A stretch of 21,064 nucleotides of DNA from Priapulus caudatus. Taxonomy: Eukaryota; Priapulida; Priapulimorpha; Priapulimorphida; Priapulidae. The DNA is taken from positions 109,687 through 130,750 of the forward strand of contig NW_014577533.1 of NCBI RefSeq assembly GCF_000485595.1, read 5' to 3'. How positions within the stretch are numbered: position 1 is the first letter of the stretch; each line of letters begins with the position of its first letter. Positions 8,990 to 17,397 of this stretch are shown here, piece by piece. The position numbers were made by a program, and so were the translations under genes. The notes under the pieces were generated by a model. The model searched no databases, was not told the DNA's origin, and was given only the letters and a program-made list of their open reading frames with translations.

Positions 8990-9500
8990 TCACTTTTCTG
9001 CCTGGGTGCATGCCTTTTTATCTTCTTTTCAAACTGCCTGCCTGCCTACTTCCCCTCCTGCCTGCCTGCCTGCCTGCCTATTTGCCTACCTACTTGCGTG
9101 CATATCCGCTCGCTTGCCTGCCTACATGCCTACCGGCCTACCTACCTTCCTTCCTGTCTGCCTGCCTCCCTGCCGTGTTTCCTACCTGCCTGCGCCCTAC
9201 CTTCTTTCCTACTTGCCTGCCTGCCTGCCCCTCTGCCTACCTACCTGCCTGCCTGTCCGCCCGCTCGCCTGCCTGCCTGCCCCTCTGCCTACCTTTCTGC
9301 CTGTCTGCCTGCCTCCATACCTTATTTCCTACCTGCCTGCTTGCCTGCCTGCCTCCCTACCTGCGTACCTCCCTGCCTGCTTGCCTCCCTGCCTGCTTGC
9401 CTGCCTGCCTCCCTGCCTCCCTACCTGTCTGCCTGCTTGCCTCCCGGCCTCTCTGCCTCCCTACCTCCCTGCTTGCTTGCCTACCTGCCTCCTGCTACTC
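8990..9500. repeat. CCTG/CCTA tetranucleotide repeat array
   Basis: Long runs of CTGCCTGC, CTACCTGC, CTCCCTGC and related units on the plus strand (CAGG/TAGG on minus). All three plus frames are open over much of it because pyrimidine-rich DNA has few stop codons. The predicted proteins are Leu/Pro/Cys/Ala repeats and should not be annotated as genes. Confidence 0.9.
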
Positions 9501-10530
9501 CTGCGGCTGCCTGCCCTGCTCGACTGGCGGCACAGCCTACTCCGTCTCACTCTTCTGCCGGCTGGCGTGGCGCTCCCTTGCTTGTCTTTGCTTTCTCGTC
9601 CTATACCTTCCCCTGTCCGGCTGATGCGTTGGCCTTCCCTTGCCTCCCTAACCCTTCCCTTGTTTTTGTTCCTCTGGCTCTTTTCTGCCTCCCTGCGGCA
9701 CTTTGGCTGGCGCTCCCCTTGCCTCCTGTCCTGGCCTGTGCTGGCCTTCCCCTGCTGCCTGCCTGCTCTCGCCTGCCTCCTACCGTCCTACGCCCCTACC
9801 TCGCCTGCTGCCTGCTGCCGTCGGCGTCCGCTACCTCCCTACCCTATTCTTCCCTTACGCGCGGCCGCTGGCTTCTCGTTCCTACTCTCTTGTTCCCTAT
9901 TTGTCCCTACCCTCCCTGATCCGGCCTGCTCTGGCCTCCCTTGCGGCTCTTGTCTGGGTCCTCCCTGGTCTTTCGGCTCTGTCTGGCTTCCCTACCTCTC
10001 TTTTTCCTCTACTCCTTCACTCTCTTCTGCCGGCGCTGCTGCTCTCCTACCCTCTGCGCCTGCTGCTCCTGGCTGCCTACCACCCCTGTCTGCGCCTGCC
10101 GGCATGCCTGGCCCTACCTCCTGCCGGCCTGCTGCCTCGCTTACTACCTCCCCTGCGCGGCCTGTGCATGCCTCCCTACGCTCTCTGCGCCTTGCTGCCT
10201 CCGCTGCTCGCCTACCTCCCTGCCTCCGCTACTCTCCTGCGGCCTTGCTGCGCCTCCGCTACCTCCTACGTCGCCTACCTCCCTGCCGCGCTGCTGGCCT
10301 CCTGCCTCCTACCCTCTCTACGGCCCTACTTCGGCCGGCTGCTGGCCTCCCTACGCTCCCTACTCCTACCTCCCTCCGCTGCTGCCCGCTTGGCTCGCCT
10401 GCCGTGCCTCTGGCCTCCCTGCCCCTACCTCCCTACGTCCGCTATCCTCCTGCTGCTGCTGGCCTCGATGCCGGCCTGCTGGCCTCCTGCCTGCCTGCCT
10501 CCTCTATCTGCAATCACTAGTGCTTACCTG
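9500..10530. repeat. Pyrimidine-rich degenerate extension of the CCTG array
   Basis: About 1 kb of C/T-rich plus-strand sequence built from CTCCCTAC, CTGCCG, TCCGCTAC and CTCCTGC phrases in irregular order. It is strongly strand-asymmetric. It appears to be an older, diverged part of the neighbouring array, though some units (CTGCTGGCCTCC, CTACCTCCCT) recur at longer range, as in a minisatellite. Frames of up to 504 codons run through it but have no domain-like composition. Confidence 0.75.
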
Positions 10531-10561
10531 ACTTTCGTCTCTGCGCTAGTCTACTACTCGT

Positions 10562-11155
10562 AGCTACGTTCGCCTGTCTCTGTGCCTGCACTCGCCTTCT
10601 ACCCATTGCCTCGTTTACGCTGTTAAATCGTAAGCATGCTGGATAACAGATTAAATAACCAAAAATTACAATATGCAATATACAAAACAATCAATAGACG
10701 ATACATAGATTATTTCCCACGAGCCCTAAGCCTGGTGTAAGAAGTAGCGCTATTTTTGGCTATAAATCATTTATTATAACCAGGCTAATTTCACTAATAG
10801 GTGTTTTTAGTTTTCGCTCGCCAATCTTTGAGAGACTTCGTTAATTCTCTTCAACGTCGCCTCGTCTATTCAGCGCAAAACCTTCGTTTCCTAAAAAAAT
10901 GCCGTCCGTCGATGACAACCCCTTACGCGATCGTTTTGTACGAAAAAAGACCCATTGCATCATGTTTGTTATGCAATATTATTTCTTGAAATCATGTGAT
11001 AATCAACGATAGAAACATGGTAGCGGTTAGATGTCCATCACTATGCAGGCATCAAAACAGCATGGTGGGACAGAGATGTCAATCCAAGTCATATACATAA
11101 TCATAGAGAGTCGCGGCCAGATTATAGACCAGTAACGGTATAATTACTCCTGTAG
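10562..11155. other. Unique sequence, no gene seen
   Basis: AT-rich with no convincing ORF. There is an 8-base inverted repeat (AGCCTGGT at about 10728, ACCAGGCT at about 10780) whose ends are flanked by TAA, too weak to call an element. Confidence 0.5.
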
Positions 11156-11160
11156 AATTA

Positions 11161-11226
11161 TGTGTGTGGTGTGTGTGTGTGTGTGTGTGTGTGTCGTGAT
11201 GTGTGTGTGTGTGATGTGTAACGTGT
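11161..11226. repeat. (GT)n microsatellite, interrupted
   Basis: GTGTG runs with CGTGATG and TAACG interruptions. A MITE-like element (11229-11463) appears to be inserted in it, because GT repeats resume after that element. Confidence 0.85.
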
Positions 11227-11228
11227 GT

Positions 11229-11463
11229 GGCGGCGTAGCGTAGGGGCGGGGCCTGGGGCACGTAGCCCCCCAACAACATTTTATCTCCGTGGCCCCGCCA
11301 GGTCGCCCCCACTGAAAATTCATGCTTGATAAAAAAATTGAATTAAAAACAATGCCGTTAGAACTAAATACAAAGAAAAGTTATATAAGTGCCGCCCCCG
11401 ACGAAATGTAAGGCCCCCGCCCAGTGCCCCCCCCGCAGAAAAATGCCTAGCTACGCGCCACTG
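11229..11463 (-). mobile_element. hAT-like nonautonomous element inserted in a GT tract
   Basis: Read on the minus strand, the right end begins CAGTGGCGCGTAGCTAGG. The left end on plus reads GTGTGGCGGCGTAGCGTAGG, a close imperfect inverted copy. Both ends continue into GC-rich GGGGGC-type sequence, with an AT-rich middle (11320-11390). CAGTGGCG-type termini are typical of hAT-derived MITEs in invertebrates, from general knowledge. GTGTG flanks both sides, so an 8-bp target duplication cannot be told from the microsatellite. No transposase is encoded. Confidence 0.6.
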
Positions 11464-11782
11464 CGTGTGTGTGCGTGGGTGGGTAAGCGTCCGTGTGCGT
11501 ACGCGCGTGTGCGTGCGTGCATACGTGCATACGTGTCTGTAGAAGTTTAAACCGGTTCGTTTTTCCTGAAGCCATATATAGATCCGAACTAGACGCTTCA
11601 TCACAAGCACACGAATCAACCAACGATTTACATCCGTACGTACTATTCGCGGGCATTTCAATAAATAATCCATACAAGACCGTGTACACCCAGCGACGCA
11701 TTCACGCGCATTTCCTTACAGGCGCACTCTTCCGAACAACAAACATCGTACATCATCGGAAATCTTCGGCACATAAGAACAT
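11464..11782. other. GT/CGTG-rich start then unique DNA, no gene seen
   Basis: 11464-11540 is a degenerate GTGCGTGC run. The rest is unique with no protein-like frame. If the exon candidate at 11783-11883 (minus) is real, this stretch would be its 3' UTR or downstream DNA. Confidence 0.45.
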
Positions 11783-11883
11783 TTACGGCATCTTCCCACC
11801 ATGCATCTCTCCTCGACCTTCAATGTTCTGAATCCGCTCCTGCATCTGCTGTACATACGCACCGAATTGGTGCACGGCGCACA
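11783..11883 (-). CDS. Candidate 3'-terminal exon, unidentified protein
   Basis: On the minus strand a 3' splice-site-like TTTTGAACAG ends at 11884. It is followed by an open frame entering with two bases of a split codon, which reads CAVHQFGAYVQQMQERI then QNIEGRGEMHGGKMP and a TAA stop (11783-11785). The Gln/Glu-rich segment has heptad-like spacing that would suit a short coiled coil. An in-frame TGA just before the splice site means it can only be coding if spliced. A competing frame through the same DNA is Cys-rich and longer. The polypyrimidine tract is weak. I do not recognise the protein. It lies about 425 bases downstream of a better terminal-exon candidate on the same strand, so it would be a different gene or an alternative end. 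Confidence 0.22.
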
Positions 11884-11935
11884 CTGTTCAAAAGTATCCA
11901 TTATTTTCCCGACACTTCTCCAGCTCGCGCTTTTT

Positions 11936-11980
11936 TTTGCGCGCGCGCGTGCACGTGCACGACGCATGCGCGCGCGCGGC
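11936..11980. repeat. Alternating purine-pyrimidine GC/CG-GT tract
   Basis: GCGCGCGCGTGCACGTGCAC followed by GACGCATGCGCGCGCG is nearly all alternating purine/pyrimidine with partial dyad symmetry. This is a sequence type able to adopt Z-DNA or a cruciform. Confidence 0.6.
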
Positions 11981-12225
11981 TATCGCGACGCCATCTGTCA
12001 AATCGAATTGTTTTTGTGTCCGGTTAGCTTCTGCTGCGTGTTTACACTGCGGCATCGCGTATCTCTCTCTCTGCACGCGGGCACCGCGCCTAGAATTGCA
12101 GCAGCGTAATGTAAACAGCGAATGTATAAGCGCTGCACCGCGAGAGAATCACCGGGAAACTCAGCGCGATATAGCTTCAGCTTTCTCTCCATCTTTCTCT
12201 CTCTTCCTCGTGCGCACGCGGGCGA

Positions 12226-12262
12226 GTGAGAGAGAGAGAGAGAGAGAGAGAGGGGGGAGGAG
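12226..12262. repeat. (GA)n microsatellite
   Basis: Uninterrupted GAGAGA followed by a G-rich run. Confidence 0.9.
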
Positions 12263-12307
12263 AAGAGAGATAGAATAAAAACAGGAGATCGCGCGGGGGC
12301 AAAAATC

Positions 12308-12638
12308 TCAGCTGGCGTCGGAACTCGAACTCGCCGCACCGGAAGCGTCGGCGCTCTTCTGGTTGCGCGCCCGGTTCCGGCGCTCTCGCGCCTGCCGGTG
12401 GGCGCGCTCCTGTGCGCTCATCTCGGTGATGACGTCAGTGGCGCCCTCTTGCTCCGGGTTCTCGAAGCGAGTGTTAACCAGCTCCTCCATCGTGCGCGAG
12501 AACTCGGAGAGCTTCTTCTTCAGCATTTCGGCTCGTTCCTTGACTCGGTCGCTGGGCGTCGCGCCAGCGCTGTCCTCGGCTATGTTGTCCTCGTCGACCT
12601 CCTTGATCTCGTCAAAGGTCACCGGCTGGGTCTTGTAC
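12308..12638 (-). CDS. Probable 3'-terminal exon of an unidentified acidic/coiled-coil protein
   Basis: The minus-strand frame reads YKTQPVTFDEIKEVDEDN, continues through SDRVKERAEMLKKKLSEF and EELVNTRFENPEQ to a charged RARERRNRARNQK stretch and a Ser-rich tail. It stops at TGA (12308-12310), about 109 residues. Composition is strongly protein-like: acidic start, amphipathic helix with probable coiled coil in the middle, basic segment, Ser-rich end. There is no in-frame ATG at its start. Instead a good 3' splice site precedes it (CTAAT branch-like sequence, TCTCTTTTATCTC tract, then GGTGCAG ending at 12639), giving phase-2 entry with G at 12638. GC content is higher than the flanks. A GTG inside (12622) is not needed as a start. 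I do not recognise the family. Upstream exons must lie to the right, past the minisatellite or outside the window. Confidence 0.6.
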
Positions 12639-12688
12639 CTGCACCGCGAGATAAAAGAGACGGGATCGGATTAGATCGTCGTTTGGCC

Positions 12689-12975
12689 GTGCGTCATTCG
12701 GTCGAGCGTCATTCGGTCGTGCGTCATTCGGTCGTGCGTCATTCGGCCGTGCGTCATTTGCGCAATGCGTCATTTAGTTGCGCGCACGTCATTTGTTCGC
12801 GTGCGTCTCTGAACCGGGTGTCGTTTTACGCGTGCGTCATTTCTCTGCGTTATACACCTGCGTCATCTACCTATGCGTCGATTACACGTGCGTCATTTAT
12901 TTGCGGTATCCACTTGCGTCATCTACCTATGAGTCGTTTACACGCGCGTCATTTCACCCGTGCGTCCTTTCTTCG
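12689..12975 (+). repeat. 15-bp minisatellite with TGCGTCAT core
   Basis: Units such as GTGCGTCATTCGGTC recur at exactly 15 bases for the first four to five copies. They then degrade to GCGTCATTT, GCGTCATCTACCTATG and GCGTCCTTTC with irregular spacing. It lies just upstream, in transcript direction, of the minus-strand terminal exon, so it is probably intronic. On that strand the core reads ATGACGCA, containing the TGACG (CRE/ATF-type) half-site. Frames crossing it are not genes. Confidence 0.85.
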
Positions 12976-13379
12976 CGCGTCTTTTCTTCAACAATAACAA
13001 CGTCTATTTTTTAGCCGCGAGCAATGCATCGCGACGGATTAACGGAATACATTTCGCGCGCGTATATAGAAGAGAATATACGATATCGCATATATAGAAG
13101 AATGGGGGCGTAGCACGTCATGTTCGACGCACTGTAACGATGCAAAGCCTGTGTCAAAAAAGCGTAGTACGCGCAAACTGGGGAGAAGCTGAATCGAATC
13201 ACTGTCGCATTAGAGCATATTAATTAAAGTGCTGTACGATTTCGTCAGTATATATCATGCATGATGCATGCATGCGGCGCTGTGCTGGTACGCCTAATAC
13301 ACCGATGGATGCATAGCTCGCCGAGGCACATGCATAATTGATCAATAAACATAATTAGATGATGGGAATTGGGAAGAAA
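12976..13379. other. Unique sequence, no gene seen
   Basis: Contains TATATAGAAGA repeated near 13065 and 13090 and a CATGCATGATGCATGCATG run near 13257-13274. No credible coding or RNA gene. It may be intron of the minus-strand gene. Confidence 0.45.
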
Positions 13380-13990
13380 TCGACAAAGAAAAAAGAGGGA
13401 GAACGAGAGGGATAGAGAAAGGGAGAGAGAGAGAGAGAGGGAGACACAGAGAGAGAGAGTCGCAGAGAAAGCGAGATGAGAGAGAAGAGAGCAGAGAGAG
13501 CGAGAGGTGAGAGAGAGAGAGAGAGAAGAGAGCTCGAGAGAGGAGAGGAGCGAAGAGAGGAGACAGTGAAAGAAGACGAGAGCGAGCGAGAGAGAGAGAG
13601 AGAGAAGCGAAGAGAGAGAGAGAGAGAGAGAGTAGAGAGAGAGAGGAGGAGCAGAGAGAGACATGAGATACGAGATAGAGATAGACGAGCGGGAGAGAGA
13701 CGAGAGGAGAGTGAGAGTGAAGCTAGAGAGAGAGAGAGAGGAGAGAGCGAGAGAGAGAGAGAGAGAGAGAGAGACGAGCAGAGATAAAGAGAGAGAGAGA
13801 AGAGAGATCCGAGAGAGGAGCAGAAGAGAGAGCGCGATGAGGAGAACCGAATGATGGAAGATTGCTGGTGAGAGTGGGGTGGGCAAAAAAGTAGAGACAG
13901 GGACAGGCAGACAGAAATAGAGAGAGAAAGAGAAAGAGAGAGAGAGATAGATAGAGCGAGAGAGAAAGGTAGAGAGAGCGAGGAGTAAGG
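13380..13990. repeat. ~600-bp GA-rich purine tract
   Basis: Almost all purine on the plus strand: (GA)n interrupted by GAGC, GACG and AAGA. A homopurine-homopyrimidine block of this size can form triplex (H-DNA) structures. The Ser/Leu-rich minus frame (277 codons) and Arg/Glu-rich plus frames over it are repeat artefacts. Confidence 0.9.
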
Positions 13991-14040
13991 AAGGGAACAA
14001 AACGTCGGAGATTGAGATGAAGGGGTAAGGAGTAAAGGAA

Positions 14041-14163
14041 ATGGCAGGTACGATAAAAGCTACGGCCGTAGCAAGCATGCGCCTAGGTAGGCTGCTGCTG
14101 TTGCTGCTCCTGTTGCTTCTACACGATCCCCACCACGAATATCCCAGGCTGGTCCAGGAATAA
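14041..14163 (+). CDS. Small leader-like ORF (40 aa), uncertain
   Basis: ATG at 14041 opens 40 codons with a second Met at residue 13. Ten consecutive leucines (residues 18-27) follow basic residues, then a polar His/Asp/Pro/Glu tail, and TAA at 14161. The layout resembles a signal peptide with a very short mature part. The stop overlaps an AATAAA. The leucine run is encoded by a CTG/TTG/CTC mix near a purine tract, so a simple-repeat origin is quite possible. It could also be a first exon: CAGGTACG at about 14045 offers a donor-like site. No family recognised. Confidence 0.18.
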   Translation: MAGTIKATAVASMRLGRLLLLLLLLLLHDPHHEYPRLVQE

Positions 14164-14293
14164 AAGCGTGAATAGAATAGCTCTTTCGACCGCCACTGTA
14201 TTTTCTCTCTGTTTTTTTTTTACACATGCCGAGAACTTAATCCTGCACATATGCTCACGACCGTGACATCCAGTGAGATTCTCAGCTAATGAA

Positions 14294-14319
14294 CGTATAT
14301 ATATATATATATATATATA
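14294..14319. repeat. (TA)n run left of the foldback MITE
   Basis: Pure TA alternation. It and the TA run at 14911-14956 look like two halves of one microsatellite split by the nested insertions between them. Confidence 0.85.
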
Positions 14320-14867
14320 CCAGGGACCGGTTTCACGAAGCGTGATTAACTTTAATTAGGATTAAATCACTAATCATAATTAACCTTCTGTAATTATGAT
14401 TAGTTAATTATACTTAAAAATCTGTTTCACAAAGCGATTTAAGTACATGTTTAACTAATCACATAATTAGCCGACTTAAACATGAATTACACTGTATTCA
14501 AAATGGCGGACAACGCCAAAAGTATCTGCAAATTCGGTACATGAAAAGGAATTCATTTGCAATTATAATGACTAAATTAGTACAGCTAATCTTAGATAAT
14601 TTAAATTTCCTTGGAAAAATTCAAGTAAAATTTCCAATTGTAAAATCTGCAGCGTACTTACTACTATACTAGTACTAGCAAATAATTATGATTAGTTGAT
14701 TTAATCATGCTCCTGAGTAGAATTAAATATTGTGATTAACTTAATCATGATTAAAGTTAATTACGCTTCGTAAACCAGTCACTTCAATTTAAGTACGGGA
14801 AGTTAATCATCATTAGTGATTTAATCATGATTAAGGACTTAATTACACTTCGTGAAACCGGCCCAGG
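14320..14867. mobile_element. 538-bp foldback MITE with CCGGTTTCACGAAG ends
   Basis: The element spans about 14325-14862. Left end GACCGGTTTCACGAAG and right end CTTCGTGAAACCGGC are inverted copies. Complementarity continues inward with TTAATCATGATTAA-type units, so most of the element can fold on itself. A candidate 5-bp target duplication CCAGG lies at 14320-14324 and 14863-14867, though one to two bases of the boundary are ambiguous. The interior has CAAAATGGCGGAC (about 14498), close to a YY1-type site. No transposase. CCGGTTTCACGAAG foldbacks are widespread in aquatic animal genomes, from general knowledge. The insertion interrupts the left end of the micro-hairpin at 14864-14910. Confidence 0.8.
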
Positions 14868-14907
14868 AGTTAATAAAGACAAATCTTATCTTTGTCTTTA
14901 TTAACTC

Positions 14908-14910
<3 letters not shown>
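14864..14910. mobile_element. Micro-hairpin (47 bp, CAGGAG...CTCCTG) in a TA tract
   Basis: Perfect 20-base arms around a 7-base loop (TCTTATC). The right flank is (TA)n. The original left flank is now across the MITE at 14313-14320 and reads ATATATAC. Removing the MITE and one copy of CCAGG restores the hairpin inside a TA microsatellite. A 7-bp duplication cannot be told from TA repeats here, and one extra C sits at the left junction. Termini match those at 8440 and 17405. Confidence 0.68.
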
Positions 14911-14959
<49 letters not shown>

Positions 14960-14986
14960 TGTGCGAGTGTGTGTGTTTGATTGATT

Positions 14987-15050
<64 letters not shown>
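14911..15050. repeat. Compound (TA)n - (TTGA)n - (GT)n microsatellite
   Basis: TA run to about 14956, then GCGTGTGCGAGTGTG, four TTGA-like units, then an almost pure (GT)n from about 14990 to 15049. Confidence 0.92.
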
Positions 15051-15053
<3 letters not shown>

Positions 15054-15054
15054 G

Positions 15055-15430
15055 CGTGGAGGAGAAGACCAATCATCTGAGATGTTTTTCGCGGAGATGC
15101 GACGTTCAACAGCGCGAGTATTTCAGCTATGCGATCAATCGGATGGTCCCCACACCCCCGGCTAGCTAAAAGCTAAAACAGGACACATATTTCGAATAGA
15201 TGGAACCTCATCCACCCGTGTAACAGACTTCTTTTCTTTCTTAGTATCGGGGTCTCCCATTCAGAAAAAGGTCGACGCGTGAAGATGTAGAAGAAGCATA
15301 GAAAGAAGCGCGCAACTGGTTTTGCCTGACCTTTTCGGCGAAATTCGACGAATATGTGCATGGGGGTAGAAATCCAATCGATTACGTATATATTTTTCGT
15401 TTTCTGCTACATTCGTTAACTTTGTTACTG
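15055..15430. other. Unique sequence, no gene seen
   Basis: Mixed composition. Short frames have no protein-like features. Confidence 0.45.
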
Positions 15431-15439
15431 TTCGTTAAC

Positions 15440-15600
15440 CAACAGGCAGACAGACAGAGAGTCGGTCCGAGAGATGGATATACACATATACATACATAAA
15501 TACATACAGACGGACCAAGAGACAGACAGATAGACATTCAGCGAAACGGACGGACAGACAGACGGACGGACAGACAGGCTGACAAACAGACAGAAATATA
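15440..15600. repeat. CAGA / GGACAGAC repeat tract
   Basis: Repeated ACAGACAG, ACGGACAG and CATACATA units, degenerate. Confidence 0.8.
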
Positions 15601-15608
15601 GGCAGAAA

Positions 15609-16068
15609 GGTTTATTCCCGGTTGGCCTACTCCCATTTCGGCTACGGCAAAATTCCTATTTCGCCTACAGCAAAATTCCCAGTTGACCTACACCCATTTC
15701 GCCTACTCCCAATTCGTCTACGCTCAAAATCTACCTCATTCCCATTTCGTCTACGATCGGTTTGTTCACTAAATAGTCATTTATAAATAATAAAATATGG
15801 TTTTGATTGGCATACATATAGACTACAGGAACCAGAAGAAAAAAAAGGTACAAATAATGAGAACGCAACTTGACAAAAATGGAGACACAAAATAGGAACA
15901 TACAATGGGAGTATAATGGGACATAGTAAAATGGGAGTAGGCGAAATGGAAATATTGCCGATTCTGAGAGTAGAGGAAATGGGAGTAGGCGAAATGGGAC
16001 GTAGGCGAAATGGGACGTAGGCGAAATGGGTGTAGGCGAAATGGGAGTAGGCCAACTGGGATGTTACC
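15609..16068. mobile_element. Inverted-repeat element built from CTACNCCCATTTCGC units
   Basis: The left part (15609-15750) has repeated CTACTCCCATTTCG and CTACACCCATTTCGCC-like units. The right part (15928-16068) has the reverse complement GGCGAAATGGGAGTAG, repeated about six times at 12-18 base spacing. Ends GGTTTATTCCCGGTTGG and, on minus, GGTAACATCCCAGTTGG are imperfect inverted copies. CAGAAA occurs just outside both ends, but it lies in a CAGA-repeat context, so the target duplication is uncertain. The AT-rich centre (15770-15920) has no coding frame. It is a palindromic nonautonomous element with subterminal repeats. Confidence 0.62.
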
Positions 16069-16159
16069 GACAGAAAGAGGGAGGGGGAGGCACGCAAAGT
16101 ATGTTTTCATGAAATACATACAACAGTGCTCTTTAAATCCAATTTAGAAATCAGCCAAT

Positions 16160-16510
16160 GCAATATATATATATATATGCATGTGTGTGTGGGTGTCTGT
16201 GTGTGTGTATATATATATACGTATATATATATATATATATAAAGTATATATATATATCATATATATGTGGGGTGTGTGTGCGTTGTGATGTGTGTACGTG
16301 CTGCGTCCGTGCGTGAGGTGTGCGTGTGCGTGTGACGTTGTGCGTTGCGGTGTGCGTGCTGCGCGTGAGGAATAGAATAAGAAATGTGTGTGGTGTGTGT
16401 GGCTTGTGTTCGAGGAGAGAGAGGAGATGCAGAGTAGAGAGGAGAGACGCGAGAGAAGATGAGAGAGAGTGTGTGTGTGTGTCTGCATAAGTGCGTGCGT
16501 GCGTGTGCGT
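16160..16510. repeat. Compound (TA)n / (GT)n / GTGC / GA microsatellite region
   Basis: Successive TA runs (16164-16260), GTGTGCG-type runs (16265-16400), a GAGAGA block (16409-16470) and GTGCGTGC (16480-16512). Minus-strand His/Thr/Tyr frames are artefacts. Confidence 0.85.
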
Positions 16511-16514
16511 GTTA

Positions 16515-17030
16515 AGAGTAAACCTTTTTTGTTTTTTAAAGCCGTAGCTGCACCGAAAAACGGGAATGAATGGCGCAGCGAAGACCACGTCTATAGAGAG
16601 ACGTTACATCACAAGATCCCCTAACCCGCGTGCGTCCATTCTCCGTTTCGCGGCGTGTTCTCGCGTGTTCTCGCGTGCTCGGCGGTTGTCACGTAATGCC
16701 GACCCGAAGCGATCACGTAACTTTTCCGACAAAACGTTGATGCCGCAACGCACACACTCGCGCCGCGTATCCATGGAAACGCTCACGGCGGCTTTGACGG
16801 TGAAATAATCACCCAACGCGCTGTCATAAAGTGAATGCTATTGACGCTTTGAACCGTTGTCGGCCGGCGGTAATAACTTAAGCAAACGACAGCAGTCGCA
16901 AATGAAGAGTTGTGTCTATACCGTCGCCATGACGTTCCTGCGTTCCTCCCCTCCACGTGCGCGCAGCTCCTAAGCGTGCGTACATATATGTTTGCGTCCG
17001 TATGCGTACGTGTATGCGTGGGTGCATGTA
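16515..17030. other. Unique, moderately GC-rich DNA, no gene assigned
   Basis: Open frames of 70-80 codons lie on both strands at 16566-16816 but lack recognisable motifs and overlap each other. CGTATCCATGGAAACG at about 16767 resembles a degenerate RFX X-box. An unrecognised first exon is possible. Confidence 0.4.
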
Positions 17031-17041
17031 TGATTACGTTT

Positions 17042-17044
17042 GTT

Positions 17045-17100
<56 letters not shown>

Positions 17101-17128
17101 CATGCGTACGTGCGTGCGTGCGTGCGTG
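17042..17128. repeat. (GT)n then (GTGC)n microsatellite
   Basis: Pure GT run followed by GTGCATGCGTACGTGCGTGC. Confidence 0.92.
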
Positions 17129-17397
17129 ATGCGATCGAGAGATATCAATTACATATGCCGGGCCATGATGAAATGAGACCTTTTTCTGACGTCATCGAGT
17201 TTACATCGAGCGATATAGTTTATGCACGGATCTGTGCAAAAAAAACAATATCTCTCTAATTAACGATGTTATGGCAAGCGTATAGTCTGAATTCGAAATT
17301 ACTTCCCGAATTAGAGAAACAACGTTGGCATTTCTATGCGAAACATAATTGGTGACAATTTGCGATTTCTAAAATAGCAACCATTACGCATACGACT

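Noticed and set aside
9006..10520. 504-codon plus-strand ORF, and 233-286-codon ORFs in the other frames
   Set aside because: Translation of CCTG/CCTA repeat DNA. All plus frames are open because the tract is pyrimidine-rich, and there is no domain-like composition.
10728..10787. AGCCTGGT/ACCAGGCT inverted repeat flanked by TAA
   Set aside because: Only 8-base arms and a 3-base flank. It does not fit the CA...TG plus 7-bp rule.
11117..11149. CAGTAA...TTACTCCTG as another CAGGAG-type micro-hairpin
   Set aside because: Left end lacks GAG, the arms mismatch, and the flanking 7-mers differ (TATAGAC versus TAGAATT).
13245..14078. 277-codon Ser/Leu-rich minus ORF
   Set aside because: Mirror of the GA tract; repetitive Ser/Leu only.
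16566..16816. Overlapping 70-80-codon ORFs on both strands and an X-box-like site
   Set aside because: No motifs. The CCATGG-centred site matches the RFX consensus imperfectly, and a single degenerate match is expected by chance.
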